Shown: positions 35,736-45,227, counted from the stretch's first letter. The stretch: DNA of 64,000 bases from Paludibacteraceae bacterium (GCA_024401495.1 JAKSKW010000001.1:84406-148405); one strand, 5' to 3'. Notes: generated by a model from the sequence alone, not told the origin. Translations and numbers: made by a program.

Positions 35736-37564
35736 TGATGCTTAACCTGAAAACTATCATATTGGGAATTTTGTTGAGTTCATTCTCATTCAACGCCTCA
35801 GCCAAAGGTTTTACTGGCGTGGATGACCCTGAATTCAAGAAATATATATCTGCCGCAAAACAATATCCATCAGAGCTTGTCGGAGAGGATGCAATAAGAA
35901 TGAAAGGTGGCGACGTCACTGTCACTTTCACCGTCAACAAGGACGGACATATTTCAGATATCAAGCCATCGTGCAAATGCAATCCGCAACTTTTGAGAGA
36001 GACAAGAAGTCTTTTTGAGACTATGCCGAACTTCGAGCCTATCATAATCAAGGGTGAGGCACAAACAGTGACTTTGAAGACAAAGGTCAACTACGCGTTG
36101 AACACAAATGAGAAGCAACGTGAGGCAGCACGACCAAAAGACTACGTTTTCATCGACACTTTGATTGATGATTATTCACGAGTATTGGTCAAAGGCAAGT
36201 GGAATTTCGTTTACAAGAACGGCACCGACGTCTTCCCATACAACTATGAATATATGCAGCATTATCCCGACGGTACTGTCCGCCTTCGTCACAACGACAA
36301 GTGGGGATTGATGAACTGTAACAATGAGGAGCTAATTCCTCACGAATACGACGAGTTGTACTACTATGAAGAGGGCTACTCCCGCGTCAAAAGAGACGGA
36401 AGATGGGGATTGGTCAACAACATGGGCAAAACCATCGTCTCTTGCCGCTACGACACAATCGGATTGTTCGGTATGGAGACATCTTTCGGCGAGACATTTG
36501 ACGAGTCGATAATCAAAGAGGGACCTGTGATGAAAGACTTGGCATTCGCACGACTTGGTGGCAAATGTGGATTCATCAACAAGAACGGGAAGCATGTAAT
36601 CGACTGTGTTTACGATACTTTGCTTAAATTCCGTCCAGGCTATGTTGTGTTCGTGCAGAACGGGAAGAAAGGATTGGTCAACGATTTAGGCAAGACAATC
36701 ATCTCTGCCCGCTACGACGACATGAGATATTTCCTATCACACGTCGCTCTAGTCAGAACCGGTGCCTTTTACGGATTGGTGGATGAGCTTGGCCAGTCGG
36801 TGATTCCATGCAAATACGACTCCATCATGCGTTTCGAGAACAGTACAGATGTATTGTTGGTTAAGAAAAACGGCAGACTTGGAATCTATGATTTGGGAGG
36901 ATTCCCAATCGTGGAGTGTGCATACGACTCTATCTATGCCGACAAGAGCAAGAGAAACACAGTCATCCTTGTAAAAGACGGAATGAAGGACGAGAACACC
37001 GTCTACTATGAGACTGCAACCAAAGTCGACGATCCTACTAAGCTTATCCGTTTTGAGCAGAACAACCTATACGGATTGTTGACTCCAGACAGCAAGACTA
37101 TCTATGTAAACCCAATCTACGAGTTTATCGACGTCTTCTACAACGGTTTGGCTATAGTCAAGAAAAATGGCAAGTGGGGAATGATAAACAACCTTGGCAA
37201 AGAGGTGGTTGAGCCACAGTACGACTACATCAACCCGTACAGCTGCGGATTCGCTCGTATAGCGAAGGGCGACAAAGTAGGATTCTTAAACGACCAATTC
37301 AAGGAGGCAATATCTCCAAGTTTCAACCATGCATATCCATTCAAGGATGGTCTTGCAATGGTCAACAAGAAACATTACATCGACACAAATGGCAAGAAAT
37401 CAGAGAAACTGGTAGAGGGAATCGTCTCTGTCGGAGCATGCTCTGAAGTGCCAAACTTTATGAAAGAAGTCTTCCCTGGCTATGAATGTATTTCGCTTTA
37501 CCCAGGCGATGAATGCAACAAACCTGTAAAGAAGGAAGAAAAGCAGGAAGACCCAAAGAAATAA
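35735..37564 (+). CDS. Exported WG-repeat protein with TonB-C-like N-terminal domain
   Basis: The 609-residue protein has a signal peptide (cut near NASA-KG), then about residues 30-125 resembling a TonB C-terminal-like domain (GGDVTVTFTVNKDGHISDI, MPNFEPIIIKGEAQTV in blocks). From about 150 to 570 there are ten or more WG repeats (GKWNFVYKNG, GRWGLVNNMGKTIV, GKCGFINKNGKHVI, GKWGMINNLGKEVV). WG proteins are common surface or periplasmic proteins of Bacteroidota with no general function known. Start is MM at 35735/35738, overlapping the apbE stop. Confidence 0.88.
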   Translation: MMLNLKTIILGILLSSFSFNASAKGFTGVDDPEFKKYISAAKQYPSELVGEDAIRMKGGDVTVTFTVNKDGHISDIKPSCKCNPQLLRETRSLFETMPNFEPIIIKGEAQTVTLKTKVNYALNTNEKQREAARPKDYVFIDTLIDDYSRVLVKGKWNFVYKNGTDVFPYNYEYMQHYPDGTVRLRHNDKWGLMNCNNEELIPHEYDELYYYEEGYSRVKRDGRWGLVNNMGKTIVSCRYDTIGLFGMETSFGETFDESIIKEGPVMKDLAFARLGGKCGFINKNGKHVIDCVYDTLLKFRPGYVVFVQNGKKGLVNDLGKTIISARYDDMRYFLSHVALVRTGAFYGLVDELGQSVIPCKYDSIMRFENSTDVLLVKKNGRLGIYDLGGFPIVECAYDSIYADKSKRNTVILVKDGMKDENTVYYETATKVDDPTKLIRFEQNNLYGLLTPDSKTIYVNPIYEFIDVFYNGLAIVKKNGKWGMINNLGKEVVEPQYDYINPYSCGFARIAKGDKVGFLNDQFKEAISPSFNHAYPFKDGLAMVNKKHYIDTNGKKSEKLVEGIVSVGACSEVPNFMKEVFPGYECISLYPGDECNKPVKKEEKQEDPKK

Positions 37565-37570
37565 CTACAG

Positions 37571-39073
37571 ATGAGATTCGACGAATTAGATTTTGAACCG
37601 TCGCTACTTGACGGAATAGACGCCATGAACTTCCAGGAGATGACTCCTGTGCAAGAGAAGGCAATGCCAGTGGTGATGGAAGGCAAGGATTTGATTGCCT
37701 GTGCTCAGACTGGAACAGGAAAGACTGCCGCATACCTATTGCCGCTAATCAACCAGCTACTTAGAAAACCATCACACGACAAAGTACGTGCCATAATCAT
37801 GGCTCCGACTCGTGAGTTGGCTCAACAGATCGACCAGCAGTTGGAAGGCATCTCATATTTCGTATCCATCTCATCAGTAGCCGTTTACGGTGGCAACGAC
37901 GCCTCAGCCTACGAGACACAGAAGCAGGCAATGAAGAACGGTACGGATATTGTGATCGCCACACCAGGTCGTTTGATCTCACATATCAAGATGGAGAACG
38001 CCGATTTCTCAGGCGTGGAGCATTTCATCTTGGACGAGGCCGACCGTATGCTCGACATGGGATTCTACGACGATATCATCTCCATCGTGAAGCAGTTGCC
38101 AGAGAAACGTCAGACAGTGATGTTTTCAGCAACAATGCCTACTAAGATCAAGAAGTTGGCAGAGACAATCCTTCATGAGCCAGAATTCGTCAACGTCGCA
38201 ATCTCCAAACCAGCAGAAGGAATCACTCAGCAAGCCTACATCTGCTACGAAACTCAGAAACGTATGTTGGTGCAGAAGTTGTTGGCAAACAACAGCGTCG
38301 ACAAGACAATCATTTTCTCATCGTCGAAGCAGAATGTGAAAGATGTATATAACGCACTTCTTCGCATGAAGATCAAAGTGGGAGCTATGCATTCCGATTT
38401 GGATCAGGCAGTGCGCGACGAGGTGATGCTCGACTATAAGAGTGGCAAAATCAACGTGATTGTAGCCACTGACATCCTTTCCCGTGGTATCGACATCGAG
38501 GGTATCGACATGGTAATCAACTACGATGTGCCTCACGACGCGGAAGACTATATCCACCGTATCGGCCGTACAGCACGTGCCAACCGTCAAGGAGTGGGAA
38601 TCACATTCGTGTCGGAGAAAGATCAGGACAAGTTTGGAATGATCGAACAGTTCTTGGAGAAAGAGATCGACAAGATGCCATTGCCAGAAGAGCTTGGTGA
38701 AGGTCCAGCATATGAGCCAAGATTGAAGGGTAAGGGAAGAAACAGAAGACGTCATAACGAAAACCATAACGAAAACGAAAACCATAACGAAAACCGCAAT
38801 GGCAATCGTAATGGAAACCGAAACAACCATAACGGCAGACCACACAACAACCATCGTGGTCCAAGACCAAATGGTCAACCCAACGGGAATGGCGGTCAAA
38901 ACGTAGGAGCAGGTCTTGATCCTGCCCAAAGTCAGCAGAACGGCGAGCAGAAGCCAAGAAGATTCAACAACCACCGTCGCAGATTCAACAACCATCGCCA
39001 AAATCCCAACGTAGAGACGGGGCACGCCCCATCTTCACAGAACAATAATCCAAACGACAATTCTGTAGGTTGA
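37571..39073 (+). CDS. DEAD-box ATP-dependent RNA helicase with repeat-derived low-complexity tail
   Basis: The 500-residue protein has all core motifs: Q motif TPVQEKAMP, I AQTGTGKTA, Ia PTRELAQQ, II DEAD, III SAT, and VI HRIGRTAR. The core ends near residue 375. The tail from about 385 is basic and Asn/His/Arg/Gly-rich, a common RNA-binding tail, but its DNA is made of dispersed repeats: CATAACGAAAACGAAAAC units at 38757-38830 and a GTAGAGACGGGGCACG hairpin copy at 39011-39034, read as VETGHAPSS. It starts 6 bp after the WG-repeat gene. Confidence 0.95.
   Translation: MRFDELDFEPSLLDGIDAMNFQEMTPVQEKAMPVVMEGKDLIACAQTGTGKTAAYLLPLINQLLRKPSHDKVRAIIMAPTRELAQQIDQQLEGISYFVSISSVAVYGGNDASAYETQKQAMKNGTDIVIATPGRLISHIKMENADFSGVEHFILDEADRMLDMGFYDDIISIVKQLPEKRQTVMFSATMPTKIKKLAETILHEPEFVNVAISKPAEGITQQAYICYETQKRMLVQKLLANNSVDKTIIFSSSKQNVKDVYNALLRMKIKVGAMHSDLDQAVRDEVMLDYKSGKINVIVATDILSRGIDIEGIDMVINYDVPHDAEDYIHRIGRTARANRQGVGITFVSEKDQDKFGMIEQFLEKEIDKMPLPEELGEGPAYEPRLKGKGRNRRRHNENHNENENHNENRNGNRNGNRNNHNGRPHNNHRGPRPNGQPNGNGGQNVGAGLDPAQSQQNGEQKPRRFNNHRRRFNNHRQNPNVETGHAPSSQNNNPNDNSVG
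39011..39034. repeat. GTAGAGACGGGGC hairpin repeat inside a coding region
   Basis: GTAGAGACGGGGCACGCCCC lies in frame in the last 60 bp of the helicase gene. It matches intergenic copies at 9790 and 63081. Confidence 0.82.
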
Positions 39074-39092
39074 TTATTATAACTTTAATAAC

Positions 39093-39572
39093 ATGGCAAA
39101 ACACAACATATTATTCGTTTGTTTGGGCAACATCTGTCGTTCGGCAGCAGCAGAGGCTGTGATGAAGAAGATTGTCGACGACAAGGGAGAGTCTGCGGAT
39201 TTCAATATCGACTCTGCCGGCATCTTGAGTTACCATCAAGGTGAGCATGCCGACCCACGTATGATATCATTCGCGTCGCGCCGAGGCTACGACGTCACAT
39301 CTATAAGTCGACCAGTCAAGACAGCCGACTTTGATAATTTCGACTTAGTGATCGGTATGGACAACACCAATATCGACGATCTTCACGACCGTGCTGCCAC
39401 TTTGGAGCATACACAGAAGATCCACAAGATGACTGAGTTTTGCAGAAGTTTCACCAACGACTATGTGCCAGATCCTTACTACGGAGGTGCAGACGGTTTT
39501 GAACTTGTGCTCGACCTTCTTGAAGATGCCTGCGAGGGATTATATGAAAAACTAAAAAAGGATAACTTATAA
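39093..39572 (+). CDS. Low-molecular-weight protein-tyrosine phosphatase
   Basis: The 159-residue enzyme carries the P-loop CX5R as Cys10 to Arg16 in CLGNICRSA, and the general-acid Asp in VPDPYYGG. It is the usual length for the family, which removes phosphate from Tyr of proteins such as capsule-export BY-kinases. It starts 20 bp after the helicase gene and 10 bp before the membrane-protein gene. Confidence 0.94.
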   Translation: MAKHNILFVCLGNICRSAAAEAVMKKIVDDKGESADFNIDSAGILSYHQGEHADPRMISFASRRGYDVTSISRPVKTADFDNFDLVIGMDNTNIDDLHDRAATLEHTQKIHKMTEFCRSFTNDYVPDPYYGGADGFELVLDLLEDACEGLYEKLKKDNL

Positions 39573-39581
39573 GAAGAGGCT

Positions 39582-41390
39582 ATGAAAGATGCCAAAACAT
39601 TCAGCATAAAGACAATCGAAAATGCGTCCATCGCATTTTTCTTCGTTGTCATATTTGCTTTGACAGCAATATGCGAGCAGTCGTATCTATATGCACTTTC
39701 CGACTATACCCTATACTTGGATAGTGATCCATTCCGCTCCATCATCTTTTCATACGGAGCAGGAACACTTAGTTTTGTAGCAAGATTCATCACACAGTTT
39801 TTTGCATCACCAATATTCGGTGCATTCGCTGTTTCAGCCACACTCACAGCCATTTACGCAGTGTTGTTGAAGGGATTGATCAAGCAGACGAACGCCAAGA
39901 AAATCGGTATAGCGGCTGTTCCAACCCTTACATTATACGTCGCAATATGCAATCTTGAATATCTTCTTTTCGATAAAGTCGACGGTTCGATTGTGATGTC
40001 GCTATTGCTTGGAAGCCTCATCGCAGTGCTTTTGGCATGGTGGATGCAGATAGAGAATAAGATTTCATTGTACCTATCGATTGTAGTTGCGGAGTTTTCC
40101 TACTTTGCAATCGGAGTTTTCTCTCCGTTAGCAATGATGATTGGAGCGACGTCGTACATTAAGAGAGACAACAAGAAAGCGATGATGCTAGCAGGAATCG
40201 GTTTGGCATCATGGTTTGGATTCAACTATTTGACATCGACACAGCTTCACTATGAAGTCTACTCGATAGCGATGTTTGCGCCACTTTACGTTCAGCATTC
40301 AAGTTCATTCTTCTTCTATTCACTTGTGGCTATGGCACTGATGATTGCATATCCATTTGTTGCCAACAGATGTAAAGACGAGGATGAATTGCCAGTAAAG
40401 AAAATCTTGAGTCCAGGCATCGCATTTATCGTTGTCATTGTAATTTCAAAACTATGTTGTTACAACGACGAAACCTTTCATAAGATCCTTCGATTGCAGC
40501 AGTTGGAAAACGAGGACAACTGGGCTGAGATGATCAAGGAGGCAAGAGAAACAGAGCATCCGACATCCGACGTCTACGCCTACTATGTGGAGGCATTGAT
40601 TGCTAAAGGAGAGAAAGTAGACGAGATGTTTAATTTCCCTGCAGCATGGGAAGGCCACAACACAAGCAACTTCGTCGTGCCTCACATGATTCACTACGAA
40701 GATTTCGCATTCGCAACAGGAAACTACGCCATGTCGCTATTCCACGCAATGGAATACTACCAGTTGACAGGAGAGAATTTCCGTCGATTGAAACGAATGA
40801 TGCGTTGCGCGGTGATGATGGAAGAGCCAGAACTTACAGAGCGATATCTAAACATTTTGGAGACAAGCGGTGCCTACTCTGACTACGCGAAAGAGTGGAG
40901 AAAATATGTCGGCAACAAAAAACAGTTGTTGGCAGACAAACCAGCATACGCCAACTTCGAATCTTATTTTGAAAAACAAGACGACTGGTTCCACAACTAT
41001 TCCGCTGCTGACTTCATCGCAGAAAGAGGCAACATTTCCAATCCAAAGATTGCCGAGGCGAGAATCCTTGCCGAACTTTATGCAAAAGATTTGGATGCGT
41101 TCGTGAAAGACCTACCCGTCGCAGCAAGAATTTATAATGGACAACTGCCTCCTAAATGTATTCAGGAAGCCGCTTGCCTATGTGCCATTTCAGGAAACAC
41201 AACAGCTGTGCAGAGCATCAACGTCGATAGAAATCTTGCTCTGAACACACAAAAGCTTGTAAATGAAATTAGAAGAGCAGGCAAAAACGCCAGAGATAAG
41301 TTTAAGAAGTATCAGGGCACTTATGTCTACTTCTACTTCTATCAAGATGTCGACACTAAAAACTATAAAGGAGGAAGTTTGGACAAATGA
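39582..41390 (+). CDS. Polytopic membrane protein (DUF6057-like)
   Basis: The 602-residue protein has about ten predicted membrane helices over residues 18-300 and a soluble helical C-terminal half (about 310-600) resembling TPR-like repeats (LQQLENEDNWAEMIKEARE; NYAMSLFHAMEYYQL). This architecture is seen in a Bacteroidota family I believe is DUF6057. It overlaps the next gene by 4 bp (ATGA), so the two are translated together. Function unknown; the pair may form an inner-membrane/lipoprotein complex. Confidence 0.75.
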   Translation: MKDAKTFSIKTIENASIAFFFVVIFALTAICEQSYLYALSDYTLYLDSDPFRSIIFSYGAGTLSFVARFITQFFASPIFGAFAVSATLTAIYAVLLKGLIKQTNAKKIGIAAVPTLTLYVAICNLEYLLFDKVDGSIVMSLLLGSLIAVLLAWWMQIENKISLYLSIVVAEFSYFAIGVFSPLAMMIGATSYIKRDNKKAMMLAGIGLASWFGFNYLTSTQLHYEVYSIAMFAPLYVQHSSSFFFYSLVAMALMIAYPFVANRCKDEDELPVKKILSPGIAFIVVIVISKLCCYNDETFHKILRLQQLENEDNWAEMIKEARETEHPTSDVYAYYVEALIAKGEKVDEMFNFPAAWEGHNTSNFVVPHMIHYEDFAFATGNYAMSLFHAMEYYQLTGENFRRLKRMMRCAVMMEEPELTERYLNILETSGAYSDYAKEWRKYVGNKKQLLADKPAYANFESYFEKQDDWFHNYSAADFIAERGNISNPKIAEARILAELYAKDLDAFVKDLPVAARIYNGQLPPKCIQEAACLCAISGNTTAVQSINVDRNLALNTQKLVNEIRRAGKNARDKFKKYQGTYVYFYFYQDVDTKNYKGGSLDK

Positions 41391-42913
41391 AAAAGACTAA
41401 TATAATCATGTTTATGCTGGCGACGCTAATGTCAGCCTGCTCAGTGGACGCGCCGAAGTCTTTTACAGAGAGTTCCGACGTCGCACCCATCACTCCCGAC
41501 TGCTATATCGGGACAACCATTCCGTGCAATATTCTGCCGATGAATTTCTGTGTCGACGCGAATAAAGACTACGTAGTCAAAGTGTCAGGCGAGAAGACGG
41601 AGATGTCTGTAGCGTCGGATAATGGCAACGTATGCTTCCCAATCGACAAGTGGAAGGCATTGCTTGCTGAAAACAAAGATAAAGATATTACATTCGAAGT
41701 TTACGAGAAGACAAACAACGGCTGTCTACGTTATGCACCGTTCACAATGACAGTGAGCAGCGACTCCATCGACGAATACGTCACATACCGTATGATCGAG
41801 CCAAGCTATATGGCGAGTGGAGAGATGTCAATCAACCAGTATAATCTATCCACTGGAGAGGAGAACATCATCGCGTCGGACCACTACACACACTCACAGC
41901 CAGGCTATCGTGTGCAGAGATGCGTCAACTGCCATTTCGTAAGCAGACACAACTCACAGAACAGAAGTTTCTACTATCGTGGAGAGAAAGGTGGTATGAT
42001 CCTTTCATACAACGGCACAGTCCGCAAGATTGACACAAAGACTGGCGATATGCCATTCTCAACATCAATCACATCATGGCACCCTACCCTTCCGTTGATA
42101 GCATTCTCGATGGACAACTTCAAGCAATCGTTCCACTCGTCTATCGTCAACAAGATCGAGACATTCAATCTTCATGGCGACTTGGTGCTTTACGATATTG
42201 AGAAGAATGAGATCACTAACATCATCCGCTCGGAAAACAGATTCGAGTCGTTCCCAGAATGGGCTCCCGACGGAAAGCATCTATACTTCGTCTGCACCGA
42301 CGACGATAAGAACAAGTTGCCATTCGACAGCGTGAAATACGATATCTTGAGAATTGCGTTCGACGCCGAGACACGCAACTGGGGCAAGATCGACACTGTA
42401 TATGAAGCCACAAAACTTGACAGCAGCGCCACAATTCCAAAGATTTCACCCGACGGCAAATTCCTTGCCATCACACGCGCGGAGTATGGAATGCAGGTGC
42501 CAACAGAGCATAGCGCTGATGTATGCTTGGTCAACTTGGCGACTAAGGAATTTCTTCCTTTGAAGAATGCCAACTCTCCACTTTGCGACAGCTACCACAG
42601 TTGGTCAACCAACAGCAGATGGCTGCTAATCGCGTCTAAACGAGAGGACGGAAGTTACGCCCGCAACTACATCACTCACATCGATGAGAACGGAAACGCC
42701 ACTAAGCCATTCCGTATGCCACGTCTTAACCCACGTCATGACGCAGATTTGCTAAAGAGCTACAACGTGCCTGAGTTTGCACAGACAGCAGCTCCATTCA
42801 GCACTGCCGAATACATGGAGGTTGTGGCAAAGCAAGATGCAGAGAAAGCAAAGTTCGGATCACCAATGACAAAGAAGGTGGATGGAAAATCCGGAGCGTC
42901 TAAATTAAGATAA
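41387..42913 (+). CDS. Beta-propeller (PD40/TolB-like) lipoprotein with CXXCH motif
   Basis: The 508-residue protein has a lipoprotein signal (Cys18 in LMSACSVD). A haem-c attachment motif CXXCH is present at Cys179-Cys182-His183 (QRCVNCHFVSRH). From about residue 220 the protein carries TolB/PD40-type blades: TSWHPTLPLIAFS, FPEWAPDGKHLYFVC, PKISPDGKFLAITR, HSWSTNSRWLLIASK. A single CXXCH on a lipoprotein suggests periplasmic electron transfer, but a metal or disulfide role is possible. It is coupled to the membrane protein upstream. Confidence 0.8.
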   Translation: MKKTNIIMFMLATLMSACSVDAPKSFTESSDVAPITPDCYIGTTIPCNILPMNFCVDANKDYVVKVSGEKTEMSVASDNGNVCFPIDKWKALLAENKDKDITFEVYEKTNNGCLRYAPFTMTVSSDSIDEYVTYRMIEPSYMASGEMSINQYNLSTGEENIIASDHYTHSQPGYRVQRCVNCHFVSRHNSQNRSFYYRGEKGGMILSYNGTVRKIDTKTGDMPFSTSITSWHPTLPLIAFSMDNFKQSFHSSIVNKIETFNLHGDLVLYDIEKNEITNIIRSENRFESFPEWAPDGKHLYFVCTDDDKNKLPFDSVKYDILRIAFDAETRNWGKIDTVYEATKLDSSATIPKISPDGKFLAITRAEYGMQVPTEHSADVCLVNLATKEFLPLKNANSPLCDSYHSWSTNSRWLLIASKREDGSYARNYITHIDENGNATKPFRMPRLNPRHDADLLKSYNVPEFAQTAAPFSTAEYMEVVAKQDAEKAKFGSPMTKKVDGKSGASKLR

Positions 42914-42940
42914 CACTATTTTGATTATAAATCATATAAT

Positions 42941-42967
42941 GTAGAGACGGGGCATGTCCCCGTCTTT
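42941..42967. repeat. GTAGAGACGGGGC hairpin repeat
   Basis: GTAGAGACGGGGCATGTCCC followed by CGTCTTT, between the propeller gene and thpR. Confidence 0.88.
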
Positions 42968-42994
42968 ATTCGTTTAATACCAACGGATTATAAG

Positions 42995-43489
42995 ATGAGA
43001 ATATTTATTGCCATACGTTTTACAGAAGATTTCAAATCCTCCCTTGTTGAAGCACAGCAAGAGATGAGAGCAAGAGGTGTTGAAGGCAATTACTGTCCGT
43101 ATGGAAATCTACATCTGACACTGACATTTATCGGAGAATCATTCGACCTATCGAAGATTCGTAAAGCCGTGAGTGAAGTCACATTTGCTCCATTTGACAT
43201 CACACTCGACACATTGGGAACATTCCAAACGAAGAATGGAGCCGTAGTGTGGGCAGGAATCAAGGAGATCTCCACAGTATCAGCACTTGCGTCGCAACTG
43301 CGAGACAGGCTGATTGCTAATGATATCAAATTCAAGTCGACAGAATTTTATCCACATATCTCATTGATTCGCAGTCCATCTGCAGTTCTGACGGATATAT
43401 CCGTCAGAACTGCATCCATGAGAGTGGAAAAGATAAATGTGATGAAATCGGAGAGAATAGATGGAGAATTGATTTATTCAGAAATCTAA
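42995..43489 (+). CDS. thpR: RNA 2',3'-cyclic phosphodiesterase
   Basis: The 164-residue 2H-phosphoesterase has both catalytic HxT/Sx motifs: His40 in HLTLTFIGE and HISLIRSPS near residue 122. It opens 2',3'-cyclic phosphates on RNA (formerly 'LigT' or 2'-5' RNA ligase). The coding sequence for SAVLTDISVRTAS, right after the second motif, is a 34-bp perfect palindrome (43381-43414). Confidence 0.93.
   Translation: MRIFIAIRFTEDFKSSLVEAQQEMRARGVEGNYCPYGNLHLTLTFIGESFDLSKIRKAVSEVTFAPFDITLDTLGTFQTKNGAVVWAGIKEISTVSALASQLRDRLIANDIKFKSTEFYPHISLIRSPSAVLTDISVRTASMRVEKINVMKSERIDGELIYSEI
43381..43414. repeat. 34-bp perfect palindrome inside thpR
   Basis: TGCAGTTCTGACGGATA and its exact reverse complement meet with no loop. 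It keeps the reading frame open and is about ten codons long. A related 36-bp palindrome is at 56944-56979. Confidence 0.92.
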
Positions 43490-43528
43490 ACGACGTCCTC
43501 CATTCATCAATATTTCCCCAGCATAATA

Positions 43529-43557
43529 TTGCATTATGCAAAAAAATAGTATCTTTG
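43529..43557 (+). promoter_or_regulatory. Promoter of frr
   Basis: A TTG-type -33 element near 43529 and TATCTTTG at 43550-43557 precede frr by about 100 bp. Confidence 0.6.
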
Positions 43558-43560
43558 CAC

Positions 43561-43586
43561 GGGCAGGTTTGAAACCTGCCCCTACG
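43561..43586. repeat. GGGCAGGTTT hairpin repeat in the frr leader
   Basis: GGGCAGGTTTGAAACCTGCC forms a 10-bp stem just downstream of the frr transcription start. A related hairpin lies at 33712-33740. Confidence 0.8.
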
Positions 43587-43657
43587 ATCATACGTATGTT
43601 ATATACAAACGATCAATTAGAGAAATAACAATAAAGAAAATATAAAACATTTATACA

Positions 43658-44218
43658 ATGGCAGACGTAAAGTCTTTTTATAAAGCGGCTGAGGACAAGA
43701 TGGACGGAGCACTTCTTCATCTTGACGATTCTTTCGCCCACATCCGTGCCGGCAAGGCAAACGTACGTATTTTGGATCCAATCCGCGTTGACAGCTATGG
43801 TGCGATGACTCCACTTTCAGGTGTGGCATCAATCACAACTCCAGACGCTCGCACAATCGCAATCAAGCCTTGGGATAAGAAGATGATTCCGTTGATCGAG
43901 AAGGCGATCTTGGCTTCTGAGGTTGGTATCACTCCAGAGAACAACGGTGAGATGATCCGTTTGTGTATTCCACCGCTAACAGAGGAGCGTCGTAAGGCTC
44001 TTGTTAAGCAGGCTAAGGCTGAGGCAGAGGATGCTAAGATCAGTATCAGAAACGCACGTCGCGACGCCATCGACGGTCTTAAGAAAGAGGTTAAGAACGG
44101 TTTGGCTGAGGATGTAGAGAAAGACGCAGAGGGCGAGGTTCAGAAGATCCACGACAAGTACATCAAGAGCGTTGACGAGATGTTCGCAGCAAAGGAGAAA
44201 GAAATCATGACTGTGTAA
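43658..44218 (+). CDS. frr: Ribosome recycling factor
   Basis: The 186-residue protein is full-length RRF, which splits post-termination ribosomes with EF-G. Diagnostic stretches are [46 protein letters not shown] and IRNARRDA. It has its own promoter with a hairpin in the leader, and a terminator at 44254-44284. Confidence 0.97.
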   Translation: MADVKSFYKAAEDKMDGALLHLDDSFAHIRAGKANVRILDPIRVDSYGAMTPLSGVASITTPDARTIAIKPWDKKMIPLIEKAILASEVGITPENNGEMIRLCIPPLTEERRKALVKQAKAEAEDAKISIRNARRDAIDGLKKEVKNGLAEDVEKDAEGEVQKIHDKYIKSVDEMFAAKEKEIMTV

Positions 44219-44219
44219 T

Positions 44220-44252
44220 TCGTTGACGAAGACGAAAACGAAGACGAAAACA
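44220..44252. repeat. GAAGACGAAAAC hexamer repeat
   Basis: GACGAAGACGAAAACGAAGA continues with CGAAAACAAT directly after the frr stop codon. Confidence 0.82.
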
Positions 44253-44253
44253 A

Positions 44254-44284
44254 TAGGCGGTGGCATTGTCGCCGCCTTTTTTAT
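44254..44284 (+). terminator. Terminator after frr
   Basis: AGGCGG pairs with CCGCCT around TGGCATTGTCG, followed by six T residues. Confidence 0.85.
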
Positions 44285-44294
44285 TATAATTTGA

Positions 44295-45227
44295 ATGAAA
44301 GGTGTAGTTTTCAGAAATACAGGTAGCAGCTATATCGTGCGCACAGAGAGCGGCGACTTTTGGGAGTGCAAAATCAAAGGAAATTTCCGAATCAAGGGAA
44401 TCAAGAGCACCAACCCAGTGGCCGTCGGCGACGTCGTGGAGTTTAAGGAACTTCCCAACTCGGAGGGTCTCATCAGCAATATCTGTGAAAGAAAGAACTA
44501 CATCGTGCGCAAACCGTCGAATCTGTCGAAGCAACTGCATATCATCGCAGCCAACGTCGACCAGGCTATGCTGACAGTGACGATTGCGCATCCAGAAACG
44601 TCGACAATCTTCATCGACCGATTCCTCGCCACATGTGAGGCATATTCGGTGCCAGCCGTGATTGTGATCAACAAATGCGACATCTATGATGAGGATGAGA
44701 CGGAATATATGAAAGCACTTGTGAGGCTGTACGAGAGTATCGGATACAAATGCTATATCACCTCAGCCCTTACTGGCGAAGGCGTGGAAGAGGTCAAGAA
44801 TGCGTTGAAAGGCAAAACGACGCTGTTTAGCGGCAACTCAGGAGTGGGCAAATCCTCACTCATCAATGCCATTTCACCGGATTTTGAAGCCAGAACAGGA
44901 GAAATCTCAACCGTTCACGACACCGGAATGCACACCACAACATTCTCAGAGATGTATCAGCTTGAGGAAGACACCTTTATCATCGACACTCCAGGCGTGA
45001 AAGGTTTCGGCACCATCGGTTTCGACAAATACGAAGTGGGCCATTTCTTCCCAGAAATTTTCAAACACTCAGAATCCTGCAAGTTTGGCAACTGCACCCA
45101 CACCCACGAACCAGGTTGCGCAGTGAGAGAAGCTGTGGAGCAGCATTTCATCAGTGAGAGTCGCTACACCAGCTACCTCAATATCCTTGAAGACGAAAAC
45201 GAAAACAAGTATCGCGAAAAATTATAA
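44295..45227 (+). CDS. rsgA: Ribosome small-subunit-dependent GTPase A
   Basis: The 310-residue protein has an N-terminal OB-fold (GDFWECKIKGNFR), a circularly permuted GTPase domain with G4 NKCD first, then G1 GNSGVGKSSL and G3 DTPGVKGFG, and a C-terminal zinc finger CKFGNCTHTHEPGCAV. It matures the 30S subunit. Its last codons (LEDENENKY) are part of a GAAGACGAAAACGAAAAC repeat tract, so the repeat extends into the gene end. Confidence 0.96.
   Translation: MKGVVFRNTGSSYIVRTESGDFWECKIKGNFRIKGIKSTNPVAVGDVVEFKELPNSEGLISNICERKNYIVRKPSNLSKQLHIIAANVDQAMLTVTIAHPETSTIFIDRFLATCEAYSVPAVIVINKCDIYDEDETEYMKALVRLYESIGYKCYITSALTGEGVEEVKNALKGKTTLFSGNSGVGKSSLINAISPDFEARTGEISTVHDTGMHTTTFSEMYQLEEDTFIIDTPGVKGFGTIGFDKYEVGHFFPEIFKHSESCKFGNCTHTHEPGCAVREAVEQHFISESRYTSYLNILEDENENKYREKL

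Noticed and set aside
38318..39025. Long reverse-strand reading frame opposite the helicase tail
   Set aside because: It mirrors the helicase gene and its repeat tract; composition (Val/Phe runs) is that of a shadow frame, with no promoter.
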